Origin: Winogradskyella thalassocola
Lineage (GTDB): Bacteria > Bacteroidota > Bacteroidia > Flavobacteriales > Flavobacteriaceae
DNA length: 64,000 nt
NCBI RefSeq assembly: GCF_900099995.1
Contig: NZ_FNCZ01000001.1
Span: forward strand, 372,001-436,000
Reading direction: 5' to 3'
Shown: one piece after another, positions 47,114-56,181 of the stretch
How positions within the stretch are numbered: the stretch's first letter is position 1
How the letters are laid out: each line of letters begins with the position of its first letter
Made by a program: the position numbers and the translations under genes
Notes under the pieces: model-generated
Database searches by the model: none
The model's input: the letters and a program-made list of their open reading frames with translations, nothing else
Told to the model about the DNA's origin: nothing

Positions 47114-48529
47114 TTATCTAAGAATTGCTGAAATTCTATTTAAATGAGTATCGAAAATTAAAGTGTATTCCCCACCCAAAGCTGAATCAGGAAAAACATA
47201 ATTAGAACCTCCACCTGGTACAGTAGCTTCAGGGTCCTCAGCATTATCGACCCTCCAAAATGGAGCCCATCCACTTGGATTTGCATTCAATATAAATCCA
47301 TTTTCGCCTTCATCATCAGGCTGATCATCTATAGTGACATCTAATGTCCACAAGTATGATGAATTTGCATCTTGAACAAATGGCTGGCCCGAGTTAAAAT
47401 GCCAGCATTGATTACTTCCATCTACATTAGAAGTACATGTTGAAGAATCAGCAGTAAAAACACCTCTACCTATAACATATACTTGATCATAAGCGTCATC
47501 CGATGGATTATAAGGTGTTACAGTATAACTCTGAGTATTTAGATCCATCGTAATTTCATAATAGCCAATTTCTGGCAATATAATTGGGCTTACTGTTGCA
47601 TCTGTACCAAGAGCTAGTTCACCTGAAACATCTGGATTTGCCCCAAAGGTATAAGGAGAAAAAGATGTCTTTTGCGGTAAAAATCTAACTTCAGTATTTG
47701 TAACTGGAGAATAATATTTTGCTGTAAACACATAACCGTCTTCACCAACGACTTCACTTGCGGCGGCGGCATATGGAATACCGAAAATATCAGAATTAAG
47801 CTCTTCATTTGTTGTAACATCGGTAATATACATCACATCAAATAAAAGTTCATTGAACACATTTACAGAAACCGTTTTTGTGGTTATATTCCCAGAAAGA
47901 TCTGTTGCAGTGATTGTAAACGTGTAAGTATCTGGTATAGATATATCGAATTCGTTAGTATAACTAAAAGTTTCATCTGTTACCGTTATTGTTTCATTTA
48001 CTAAAGTGCTTTCAATAATTACTTCGGCTAATTCCTCATCAGTAGCCGTAAAACTTAAAGTAATTTCATTACCATCACCAATTAAAACAGTAGAACTATC
48101 TGCTGGGCTAGCAATAGTTAAAATTGGATTAGTAATATCTTGGTTTAAAGTAACAACAACATCTCTAGTATTAGTTATACCACCTCTATTGGCAATTGTA
48201 ACAGGAATAACATGTGAGCTATTCGGTTCTGCGTCTACTGGCACCAAAAAGTCGTAAGACAATGTATAAGTAGTAAACAAGGAATCACTCTTGACAATTG
48301 ATTTATCTAAAAACCAATCTTCATATTTAATGTTAATAGTCTCAATGCCTGCAGGATCACTAAACACCCCTTGAAATGTTAAAGTTTGTCCGGGCAGCGA
48401 TGAAATCTCTTCTACCAATGATACAAATTCTGGAACAGAATCTACATCTACAGAATCATCATCACTACAACCTATTATAAACATGAAAATGCCTATAATA
48501 AGTAATAAATTTGTTTTTGTTGTTTTCAT
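47114..48529 (-). CDS. SusE-like surface lipoprotein with Ig-like and SusE C-terminal domains
   Basis: The 471-aa protein has a lipoprotein signal (FMFIIGC, Cys21) then an acidic SDDDS linker typical of surface lipoprotein export. Two Ig-like domains (about 30-225) include SPADSSTVLIGDGNEITLSF. The C-terminal half (VRFLPQKTSF...DLNTQSYTV...VYVIGRG) resembles SusE/SusF outer-membrane starch-binding type domains. It is the first gene of the operon, upstream of SusC instead of after SusD. Probably a surface glycan-binding accessory protein. Confidence 0.75.
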   Translation of the reverse strand: MKTTKTNLLLIIGIFMFIIGCSDDDSVDVDSVPEFVSLVEEISSLPGQTLTFQGVFSDPAGIETINIKYEDWFLDKSIVKSDSLFTTYTLSYDFLVPVDAEPNSSHVIPVTIANRGGITNTRDVVVTLNQDITNPILTIASPADSSTVLIGDGNEITLSFTATDEELAEVIIESTLVNETITVTDETFSYTNEFDISIPDTYTFTITATDLSGNITTKTVSVNVFNELLFDVMYITDVTTNEELNSDIFGIPYAAAASEVVGEDGYVFTAKYYSPVTNTEVRFLPQKTSFSPYTFGANPDVSGELALGTDATVSPIILPEIGYYEITMDLNTQSYTVTPYNPSDDAYDQVYVIGRGVFTADSSTCTSNVDGSNQCWHFNSGQPFVQDANSSYLWTLDVTIDDQPDDEGENGFILNANPSGWAPFWRVDNAEDPEATVPGGGSNYVFPDSALGGEYTLIFDTHLNRISAILR

Positions 48530-48992
48530 TGTTGATATATTAGTTGTTTTTGCTTAGTTAAAACATAGATGATTATTCTTTTAAATAAAACTCACCAATT
48601 TTAGATAGAGACCATGAGCTTAAAGAAAAATGCTATAATTATATTTTTTATGTCATTTTTTTGACGAAAATCAAATTATATCTACATTTATTTACAAATC
48701 TATCACTTATTAAACGCATAAAAATAGACACAAAAACCTAAAACATGGATGATTCTACTATTTTTGTTAATTATAAACTATATACAGAATAATTGTATTA
48801 TCATAACACTCTGAAACTAAATAAAATGGATTTAAAGAGAACTTTGAGATTAGTAATTATTCAAAAAGAATATAATCTATAAGTACAAACACCATTTAAA
48901 TACAATATCCATAAGCGTTATTGAAATTAAATATATTGGACAGACAACGGCATAATAATTAATCAGTATTACGTAAATCATAGACCAACTAA
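48530..48992. promoter_or_regulatory. divergent control region of PUL operon and AraC gene
   Basis: These 463 bp separate the operon (leftward) from the AraC regulator (rightward). A near-repeat AAAACATAGATGATTA (48560-48575) and AAAACATGGATGATTC (48740-48755) could be regulator sites. TAGATTTG on the minus strand (48702-48695) and TATTTTTG on the plus strand (48759-48766) match the -7 consensus, but neither has a TTG at normal spacing. This is what one expects of activator-dependent promoters. Confidence 0.45.
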
Positions 48993-49880
48993 ATGGAGAA
49001 TATAGCATTAAAAGAAGGTTTTCTTGGACAGAAAATGATAGCACTACCAAAATCTATCAAAACTGTTGCCCAAAATAATCGAATCACAAAAAAATTTTAC
49101 ATCACTGATCTAGGCTATTATCCTAAAGCTAACCATCATTATAGAACTAGAAAAAAAGGTTCTAATCAATATATCTTTATTTATTGCACGAAGGGAAGTG
49201 GTGAAATTATTTTAGATGGAACTAGAACATTAATAAACCCCAATCAGTTCTTTATTATTCCAAAAAAAACAGGACACCAATATAGAGCTGATGAAACTGA
49301 TCCTTGGAGCATTTATTGGTTTCACTTTGATGGAACAATAGCACCAGATTTATACCAGAGATACATTACAACAAACACCAATAACTATAAAAATGTACCT
49401 TTCACCCTAGAAACTATTGAGCTTTTTGACAAAGTGTTTAGCTTATTTAATCGAAGCTATTTAGAAAATCAGATAGAATATGCCAACTTACTTAGTCTTA
49501 ATTTTATAAGTTCTTTCATTTACCACGATTTCGAATCTAGCATTGAATTAAACCATGGAAATACTTTAATAGACTCAATAAAGAATCACCTATTAAATAA
49601 TCTAGATAAAAATTTTACTCTAGATGAAATTGCAGCAAAATTTAATTATTCTAAATCCTATTTACACACTAAATTTAAAACAAATACCGGTTATTCTATT
49701 ATGGTATTTTTTAATTTAAAGAAAACTCAGAAAGCCTGTGAATATTTAAATTATACTGATTTAAGCATAAAAGAAATAAGCTTTAAAGTAGGCATAGATG
49801 ATCCTCTTTATTTTTCTAGAATATTTAAGAATTTTATGGGCAAATCACCAAGAAACTACAAAAAAAGTCAGACCAAATAA
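48993..49880 (+). CDS. AraC-family transcriptional regulator
   Basis: The 295-aa protein has an N-terminal cupin-like sensor domain (about 30-150; GSNQYIFIYCTKGSGEIILDG, FFIIPKKTGHQY). Two C-terminal helix-turn-helix units span about 190-292; LDEIAAKFNYSKSYLHTKFKTNTG and IKEISFKVGIDDPLYFSRIFKNFMGKSPRNYK are the AraC signatures. It has no membrane segments. It is divergent from the polysaccharide operon and is the natural candidate activator, sensing a released sugar. Confidence 0.9.
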   Translation: MENIALKEGFLGQKMIALPKSIKTVAQNNRITKKFYITDLGYYPKANHHYRTRKKGSNQYIFIYCTKGSGEIILDGTRTLINPNQFFIIPKKTGHQYRADETDPWSIYWFHFDGTIAPDLYQRYITTNTNNYKNVPFTLETIELFDKVFSLFNRSYLENQIEYANLLSLNFISSFIYHDFESSIELNHGNTLIDSIKNHLLNNLDKNFTLDEIAAKFNYSKSYLHTKFKTNTGYSIMVFFNLKKTQKACEYLNYTDLSIKEISFKVGIDDPLYFSRIFKNFMGKSPRNYKKSQTK

Positions 49881-49891
49881 TTTTAACCGCA

Positions 49892-50914
49892 TTACTCTAT
49901 TAACCCCTTTAATCTACCAACCGCTTGTTCTGCAGTAATATCACGTTGCGGTGACCCAAACATCTCATATCCAACCATAAATTTCTTTACTGTAGCACTT
50001 CTTAATAATGGAGGATAAAAACTCATATGCCAGTGCCAATGATTATTCGATCTACCATTCGTTGGAGCCTGATGAATTCCACTTGAATAAGGAAAGGAGG
50101 ATTTAAAAAGTTTATCGTAAGCTTTTGTAATTTTAGATATGACATCTGCAAAACTCAAACTCTCATTTTTAGATAATTCCAAAATATTTTTTTGTGCTCT
50201 TTTAGGAACAATCATAGTTTCAAATGGCCATACTGCCCAAAAAGGAGTAAGTACAACAAAATGATTGTTTTCATATATAATGCGTTCTGTAGCCTCAAGT
50301 TCTTGCTTTAAGTAATCACCTAAAAGACTACTCTGTTTTTTATTAAAATACGCTTCTTGCTGTTTATCCTTTTTTTCGACCTCGTTTGGCAAGGTTGATT
50401 GACTCCAAATTTGTCCATGTGGATGCGGGTTACTACAACCCATTACTGCTCCTTTATTTTCAAAAATTTGCACGTAATTAATTATCGATTCAGATCCTAA
50501 AATTTTATATTCATTCTGCCAAGTTTCAACCACCTTATTTATGTCATCCACAGCCATATCTGCTAGACTCTTAGAGTGATCTGGACTAAAGCAAATGACC
50601 TTACAAATACCTTGTTCACTTTCTGCTTTAAACAAACCATCATCAACAGAAAAAGTTTTAGAATTAGATTGTAAAGCCGCAAAATCATTATTAAATACAA
50701 ATACATCCTTATAATTCGGATTTTGCTCTCCATTAATTCTAGTATTGCCAGCGCACAAATAGCAGCTTGGATCATGAGAAGGACGGTCCTCTCCCGAAAC
50801 CTCTTCATTTTGACCTTGCCATGGCCTTTTTGCCCTATGAGGAGATACTAAAACCCACTCTCCCGTTAAAATATTGAATCGTTTATGCGAGTAATCTTGC
50901 AAATCTGTATTCAT
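49892..50914 (-). CDS. galT: galactose-1-phosphate uridylyltransferase
   Basis: The 340-aa protein starts with the ATG at 50914, giving the family N-terminus HKRFNILTGEWVLVSPHRAKRPWQG. An in-frame ATG 16 codons upstream lies within galK and is unlikely. Zinc-ligand CYLCAG and active-site HPHGQIW are present. It exchanges UDP-glucose and galactose-1-phosphate in the Leloir pathway. The start lies 1 bp after the galK stop, implying translational coupling. It is convergent with the AraC gene. Confidence 0.95.
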   Translation of the reverse strand: MNTDLQDYSHKRFNILTGEWVLVSPHRAKRPWQGQNEEVSGEDRPSHDPSCYLCAGNTRINGEQNPNYKDVFVFNNDFAALQSNSKTFSVDDGLFKAESEQGICKVICFSPDHSKSLADMAVDDINKVVETWQNEYKILGSESIINYVQIFENKGAVMGCSNPHPHGQIWSQSTLPNEVEKKDKQQEAYFNKKQSSLLGDYLKQELEATERIIYENNHFVVLTPFWAVWPFETMIVPKRAQKNILELSKNESLSFADVISKITKAYDKLFKSSFPYSSGIHQAPTNGRSNNHWHWHMSFYPPLLRSATVKKFMVGYEMFGSPQRDITAEQAVGRLKGLIE

Positions 50915-50915
50915 C

Positions 50916-52079
50916 TTAATATGTTTTATTGACAACGTGTGTTCCTTGAGATAATTTAACACTATATACCGAACAAGCTTGTCCGAATTCTGATTTAAAT
51001 TTTTTAGAAATATCTTTTTTAAATTTTTTAAATTCGCTCTTCAATATTAGATTAATAGTACAACCACCAAAACCGCCTCCCATCATTCGAGCACCAAGAA
51101 TATTTTTGTTCTTTTTTGTTTCATTAACTAAAAAATCTAATTCTACACAACTTACTTTATACTTCTCACTTAGACCATCGTGAGACTGATACAACAGTTG
51201 ACCTAACAACTCTAAATTATGTTCTTTAATTGCTTCAGAAAATGACTGAACACGACTATTCTCCTCGATAATATAGGACACCTTTTGATAATCTGATTCT
51301 GTAATTTCTGATTTAACAGGCTCCAATTCCTTCAATAAAACGTCTCTCAACGCTTTAACATTAAGTTTCTCAGAAACCATTTCACAAACAGACCTTCTAT
51401 CATTATATGCAGTTTCTGATAAATCATGCTTAACATTGGTATTAATTAACATTAACTTATAATCACCAAAATCAATTTTAAAAGGCTTTGACTCAACAGT
51501 TCTACAATCTAGAAGCAAAGCACTCTTTTTCACCCCGAACATGCTTGCATATTGATCCATTATACCGCACTTAACGCCAGCATAATTGTGCTCCGCTTTT
51601 TGAGAAACAACAATCATCTCAGTTTTAGATAGCCCTAATTTGAACAATTCATTTAAACCATACACAAAGCTATTTTCTAAAGCTGCAGAAGAAGACATAC
51701 CAGCACCACCGGGAATATCACCCGCAAAAACAGCGTCAAAATTTCCAATTTCGAAACCTAACTTCTGTAACTCTGAAATCACACCTAAAATATAATTTCT
51801 CCAACCACCATCTTTAAGAGGCTTAATTTCACCTAAACCAAACTCATACACTTCGTCTTTATTTAAAGCAAACACCTTACTAACTTCAAAATCACTCTTC
51901 TCTATTGCTAAAACAATACCTTTATTTATTGCCGCTGGAAACACAAACCCTTCGTTATAATCAGTATGTTCACCTATTAGGTTAATTCTACCAGGAGAAA
52001 ACACTAATAAAGGCTTCGTTTTGAAATATTTTTCGAAACTTCGATTAACTTCTTTAATTAATTTTTTATTCATATTCAT
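50916..52079 (-). CDS. galK: galactokinase
   Basis: The 387-aa GHMP kinase has the signature SPGRINLIGEHTDYNEGFVFP near residues 28-48, the phosphate loop GGAGMSSSAAL near 125-135 and the C-terminal MGGGFGGCTI. It phosphorylates galactose at C1. It lies 97 bp downstream of the mutarotase gene and directly upstream of galT. Confidence 0.96.
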   Translation of the reverse strand: MNMNKKLIKEVNRSFEKYFKTKPLLVFSPGRINLIGEHTDYNEGFVFPAAINKGIVLAIEKSDFEVSKVFALNKDEVYEFGLGEIKPLKDGGWRNYILGVISELQKLGFEIGNFDAVFAGDIPGGAGMSSSAALENSFVYGLNELFKLGLSKTEMIVVSQKAEHNYAGVKCGIMDQYASMFGVKKSALLLDCRTVESKPFKIDFGDYKLMLINTNVKHDLSETAYNDRRSVCEMVSEKLNVKALRDVLLKELEPVKSEITESDYQKVSYIIEENSRVQSFSEAIKEHNLELLGQLLYQSHDGLSEKYKVSCVELDFLVNETKKNKNILGARMMGGGFGGCTINLILKSEFKKFKKDISKKFKSEFGQACSVYSVKLSQGTHVVNKTY

Positions 52080-52176
52080 AAGACGACTTATAGTCCTTTT
52101 AAAATTAGATTCTCTACCTCATAAATTATATTAAACTGAAAACAAACGAGTTTTATATGATTTGGCAGATACATTT

Positions 52177-53070
52177 TTATGTTTCAACACTTATTATCCA
52201 ATCGAGTTTATAGCTATCATTAACATTAAGTATTTGTAATCCTATTTTATTATTAAAACTATTTGAAACACCAGTCATTGGCTCAATAGCAATAATATTT
52301 GGATTACTAGGTGTATAGAGCTGCAAGTAATTAGCTTCACTTAAGCACTCAATCTTTAAATGATATTGAGGTGTTAAAAATTTTATCGTATTATTTTGGA
52401 GATTAAAAGCATCATCTAACTTTTTCCCTTTAATCTGATACGGCATTACCTCTTTAGAATCTTCACTTCCAGATACAATGTTCCGCCCATCTTGTAAAAA
52501 TTTTTTGCTACTCGTAAATTCCATCGTACTAACAGATAAATGAGAACTTGTAAAATATGGGTGCCATCCTAAAGTGAAAGGAAATGACGATTCACCATTA
52601 TTCTTAATATTAATACTCAAATTAATACCCATTGGGTTTAATGTATAAGTTACTTCAAAATGATACTTGAATGGAAAACCTATTAATTGACCTTCACTTA
52701 CATAAAGTAATGTTACCGAAGCAGATTTAGAAGTCAGGCTTTTATTGATGATTGTAAAGGGCTTATCATAAACTAAACCGTGCAACGCATTGTTTTTATC
52801 TTCCTCATTACATAAAAGATGATAATCTATACCTTCAAAGCTATATTTCCCATCTTTAATTCTATTGGCAAATGGAAATAATATTGATGATGCATAGTTG
52901 TCTTTATAGGTTTCTGGCCTTATACTTGAGACGATTTCCATATTATTAAAAATAAATTCGCTCAGCCTTGCGCCTTGACTAAGACATATGCTTGCTTCAG
53001 TTGTTTCATTAGGGTTTTGTAGCTTTATATAATCTAAGCCGTCCTTTTTTATGTTCTTTAATTTATACAA
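52177..53070 (-). CDS. galM: aldose 1-epimerase (galactose mutarotase-like)
   Basis: The 297-aa protein has the mutarotase fold. NALHGLVYDKPF contains the catalytic-type His, TLGWHPYF contains the second active-site His, and the late AIEPMTGVSNS is also conserved. It would interconvert alpha and beta galactose before galactokinase. It lies 4 bp downstream of the GntR gene and belongs to one operon with galK and galT. It is of the YeaD/galM-like type, so another aldose is possible. Confidence 0.85.
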   Translation of the reverse strand: MYKLKNIKKDGLDYIKLQNPNETTEASICLSQGARLSEFIFNNMEIVSSIRPETYKDNYASSILFPFANRIKDGKYSFEGIDYHLLCNEEDKNNALHGLVYDKPFTIINKSLTSKSASVTLLYVSEGQLIGFPFKYHFEVTYTLNPMGINLSINIKNNGESSFPFTLGWHPYFTSSHLSVSTMEFTSSKKFLQDGRNIVSGSEDSKEVMPYQIKGKKLDDAFNLQNNTIKFLTPQYHLKIECLSEANYLQLYTPSNPNIIAIEPMTGVSNSFNNKIGLQILNVNDSYKLDWIISVET

Positions 53071-53074
53071 TTGA

Positions 53075-54073
53075 TTACAGTGATTTTCTTACAATTAGGT
53101 TATTAGGGTTTTCTATTTGTGCAAACTCGTTATTCATAATCATATGAGCTAAACGTTTACCCATAAGATTAAAATCGGTAGAAATAGTTGTAATACCACC
53201 TTCGACAATCTCTTTTAACAGAGAATCATTTACGGATATAACACCAATATCTTTCGCAATAACTAATTTCTCAACTTTAATTCTTTTTATTACTCTTATT
53301 AAATCTCTATCGTCTAGAAGCATATACAATTCTCCCACTGACAAAACTCTATCATTTAAGTTTTCAATAATTTCATATTTAAAATTATTGTTTAAGCAAA
53401 ACATTTCGAAACCTTCTTTTATTCCAGAAGGCTGTTTTATATCTGAAAACAGTAAAATGATTTTTTCGTAGGATTTTATAAGCGACAAACCTTTAGTAAG
53501 CCCTTCATAAATATCTTTTTTAAAATTTTGGTAAACGGAAGGATACATCAACAATTCTTTATGCACTTGATCTAAGATGTAAACTTTATCGTCCGGAAGT
53601 CTTTTAATTGAAGCCTCTGTATTCATTAAATTTGCTGGCATAATTACATAATGACTGTAATTGCCATCATTATCTTTTATCAGTTTATCAAAAACATTAG
53701 GATTGAAATGATGGAAAAATATATCAACCTGCACCTTTTCGCCTAATGCAGCTAGAAAAGAATTATATAAATCTTCTTTAAATGAATTAAGTTCATCAAA
53801 CAACACAAAAATCTTCTGATTTACTCCAACATCTTCACTCAAAACATAGTAACCCTTACCAACTACAGACTGCACAATCCCTCTTATTTTCAATTCGTTA
53901 AACGCAGAGAGCACAGTATCTCTTGAGAGCGAAAATTGATTCTTAATGCTATTTAAAGAAGGTAATTTATCACCTTTTTTTAGTGAGCCATTAACTATTG
54001 CTTCTTCTATAGAAATTACTATTTGTTTGTACTTTGGCGTACCTGACTCCTCTTTTATCGTTACGATTCCCAT
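53075..54073 (-). CDS. GntR-family regulator with LacI-like sensor domain
   Basis: The 332-aa protein has a GntR winged helix (about 10-75; IEEAIVNGSLKKGDKLPS, LSRDTVLSAFNELKIRGIV) and a C-terminal periplasmic-binding-protein-like domain (about 88-330). This architecture is common for Bacteroidota sugar regulators. It is the first gene of the galM-galK-galT operon and likely autoregulates it. The ATG is almost at the predicted transcription start, so the mRNA may be near-leaderless. Confidence 0.9.
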   Translation of the reverse strand: MGIVTIKEESGTPKYKQIVISIEEAIVNGSLKKGDKLPSLNSIKNQFSLSRDTVLSAFNELKIRGIVQSVVGKGYYVLSEDVGVNQKIFVLFDELNSFKEDLYNSFLAALGEKVQVDIFFHHFNPNVFDKLIKDNDGNYSHYVIMPANLMNTEASIKRLPDDKVYILDQVHKELLMYPSVYQNFKKDIYEGLTKGLSLIKSYEKIILLFSDIKQPSGIKEGFEMFCLNNNFKYEIIENLNDRVLSVGELYMLLDDRDLIRVIKRIKVEKLVIAKDIGVISVNDSLLKEIVEGGITTISTDFNLMGKRLAHMIMNNEFAQIENPNNLIVRKSL

Positions 54074-54077
54074 ATAA

Positions 54078-54107
54078 CAAATATAAAATAAAATTTCAAT
54101 TAAACAA
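54078..54107 (-). promoter_or_regulatory. promoter of the GntR-galM-galK-galT operon
   Basis: On the minus strand TTG (54107-54105), 19 bp, then TATATTTG (54085-54078) match the Bacteroidota consensus fully. The expected start of transcription is at about 54071-54073, which is the ATG of the GntR gene. Confidence 0.7.
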
Positions 54108-54116
54108 ACCGGTAGG

Positions 54117-54124
54117 TACTAGTA
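54117..54124. promoter_or_regulatory. candidate GntR operator TACTAGTA
   Basis: A perfect 8-bp palindrome lies 10 bp upstream of the -33 element in the 108-bp gap between GntR and galE. Position and symmetry fit an autoregulatory operator controlling both directions. The flanking bases are not symmetric. Confidence 0.35.
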
Positions 54125-54181
54125 GGCGTTTTTAGTTTTTTTTCATAGTTTAGTCACCTAAAATAAAATTCTATATAAAAA

Positions 54182-55213
54182 ATGGCACATAAAATAATAG
54201 TAACTGGTGGTTGTGGCTATATTGGTTCACACACCGCAATTGAACTAATTAAATCTGGTTTTAACGTTGTAATTTTCGATGACTTTTCTAATTCTTCTAA
54301 AAAAACAATAGAGCGCATTTATCAGATCACCGGCACCGCTCCAACCCTCATAAATGTCGATTTAAAAGATGCTGACGAGACGCACAAGGCTTTTCTAGCT
54401 CATTATGACGCCGAAGGAGTTATACATTTTGCCGCTCACAAGGCCGTAGGCGAATCCGTAGAAAAGCCATTAATGTATTATAAGAATAACCTTTATTCCT
54501 TATTAAACACGCTAGAATCTCAAAGCAACTTGAATATAAATAAATTTATATTTTCATCCTCCGCCACGGTCTATGGAACCCCAGAAACCCTACCTATAAC
54601 CGAAGAAAATGAAACTCAACGCCCATTTTCCCCTTATGGAAACACTAAAAAAATGGCAGAAGAAATTCTAGATGATTTTACAAAAAGCAACAAGTCTTTT
54701 TCTGCTATTTCATTACGATACTTTAATCCCATAGGCGCACATGAATCTGGTAAAATAGGAGAACTACCCAATGGTATTCCTAATAATCTAATGCCATATA
54801 TAACTCAAACCGCAGCTGGCATTAGAGAAAAATTAATGGTATATGGTAATGACTACCCCACCAAAGATGGCACACCAATTAGAGATTATATTCATGTAAT
54901 AGATTTAGCAAAAGCACATGTTATAGCTATTAAACGCTTAATTAATAATAAGCAGGAAACTTCATTAGAGTTTTTTAATCTAGGCACAGGAATTGGATAC
55001 TCTGTATTGGACGTTATACATACTTTTGAAAGTGCCACAAAATGTAAACTCAACTATGAAATTACAGAACGAAGAGATGGTGATGTTCCTCAGCTTTACG
55101 CCTCTACTGATCTTGCTAAAGTAAAATTAGGATGGACTGCCACTAAAAATTTAGAAGACATGATTAGCTCATCATGGACATGGGAACAAAATCTAAGAAA
55201 TGAAAACAATTAG
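54182..55213 (+). CDS. galE: UDP-glucose 4-epimerase
   Basis: The 343-aa SDR has GGCGYIGSHT (NAD loop, residues 8-17), the FSSSATVYG strand, catalytic YGNTK (YxxxK, about residue 150) and SLRYFNPIGAH, all typical of GalE. It interconverts UDP-galactose and UDP-glucose, completing the Leloir set. It is divergent from the GntR operon and 6 bp ahead of the LacI-type gene. Confidence 0.95.
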   Translation: MAHKIIVTGGCGYIGSHTAIELIKSGFNVVIFDDFSNSSKKTIERIYQITGTAPTLINVDLKDADETHKAFLAHYDAEGVIHFAAHKAVGESVEKPLMYYKNNLYSLLNTLESQSNLNINKFIFSSSATVYGTPETLPITEENETQRPFSPYGNTKKMAEEILDDFTKSNKSFSAISLRYFNPIGAHESGKIGELPNGIPNNLMPYITQTAAGIREKLMVYGNDYPTKDGTPIRDYIHVIDLAKAHVIAIKRLINNKQETSLEFFNLGTGIGYSVLDVIHTFESATKCKLNYEITERRDGDVPQLYASTDLAKVKLGWTATKNLEDMISSSWTWEQNLRNENN

Positions 55214-55219
55214 ACCATT

Positions 55220-55834
55220 ATGATTCAATCTAGAACTACATTATCCGAAATATCTAAGGCCTTAAACTTATCAATATCTACAGTATCAAAATCACTTTCT
55301 GATAGCTCAGAAATAAGTGTAATTACTAAAAAAAGGGTTAGAGAGTTTGCTAGACAGTGTAATTATGTCCCCAATCATTTTGCTACAAGTATTCGCAGAG
55401 GGTATACTAAAACTATAGGCTTAATAGTACCAACTATCTTAAATCCATTTTACGCTAAAGTGTTAGTTGGCATTGAAAACTATTTAGACAAAAGTGGATA
55501 TAAGCTTATTATATCAATATCGGATGAATCTATTAATAAAGAATCCAAAAATCTAGCAAAAATGGGAGACGGTTGCGTGGATGGTATAATTATATATACA
55601 ACTAAAGAAACTGAACTACTAAATGATTACAGCCACATAGAATTATTTAAACGCAAAGGTAAACCAGTAATAATCTTTGATAGACCCAATGAATTGGATA
55701 ATTGTAACACTTTCATTGTCAATAAAGCTACTGATAAAGTAGGTATTGAAGCCGCAAAACTGATTTTACAAAAAATAAATAATGTAGATATTAATAATTA
55801 TCGCACAAAATTAAGAATTGACAACATTTCATAG
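55220..55834 (+). pseudogene. LacI-family regulator with internal deletion
   Basis: At 204 aa it is much shorter than the usual 330-345. The HTH (LSEISKALNLSISTVSKSLSD, about 8-28) and the first half of the sensor domain (TIGLIVPTILNPFYAKV...GKPVIIFDRP) are intact. The last 35 residues (VGIEAAKLILQKINN...YRTKLRIDNIS) look like the normal C-terminal end of LacI proteins. The missing part is therefore central, about 130 residues with much of the ligand pocket. It could still bind DNA as a ligand-blind protein, or be inactive. Confidence 0.6.
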
Positions 55835-56181
55835 TTACCCGTTACATTCGTATAAATGAACTTTTTAAATTTTAAATAACTTAAAAATCATCACTATACG
55901 AAAATAGATTTTATTAAAAACTAATATCGGCTAATAAAACAAGAACATAGTCAGTTCAGAGAGAGCCCGTCGTTATTGAGTTGATAATCAAACCCCATTT
56001 TATGCTCGAGTTCAACATATTCAAAAAAACTTTTTAAATCAAAACTTAACAAACAACAATTGACATATAAACTTTTAGGATATTTAGCTATGTCAATCCG
56101 CGAAACATAATAATATACTAAAACTATTAACCATAAATAAACAAACGTGACATCGACGAATATGCATATTCCAATATTGTT
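55835..56181. other. intergenic boundary between cargo and mobility module
   Basis: No ORF, hairpin terminator or promoter consensus was recognised in these 347 bp. They separate the last PUL gene from the small resolvase. Confidence 0.5.

Noticed and set aside
48695..48766. -7-like boxes as complete promoters
   Set aside because: Neither has a TTG at 19-21 bp, so they are reported only as part of the control region.
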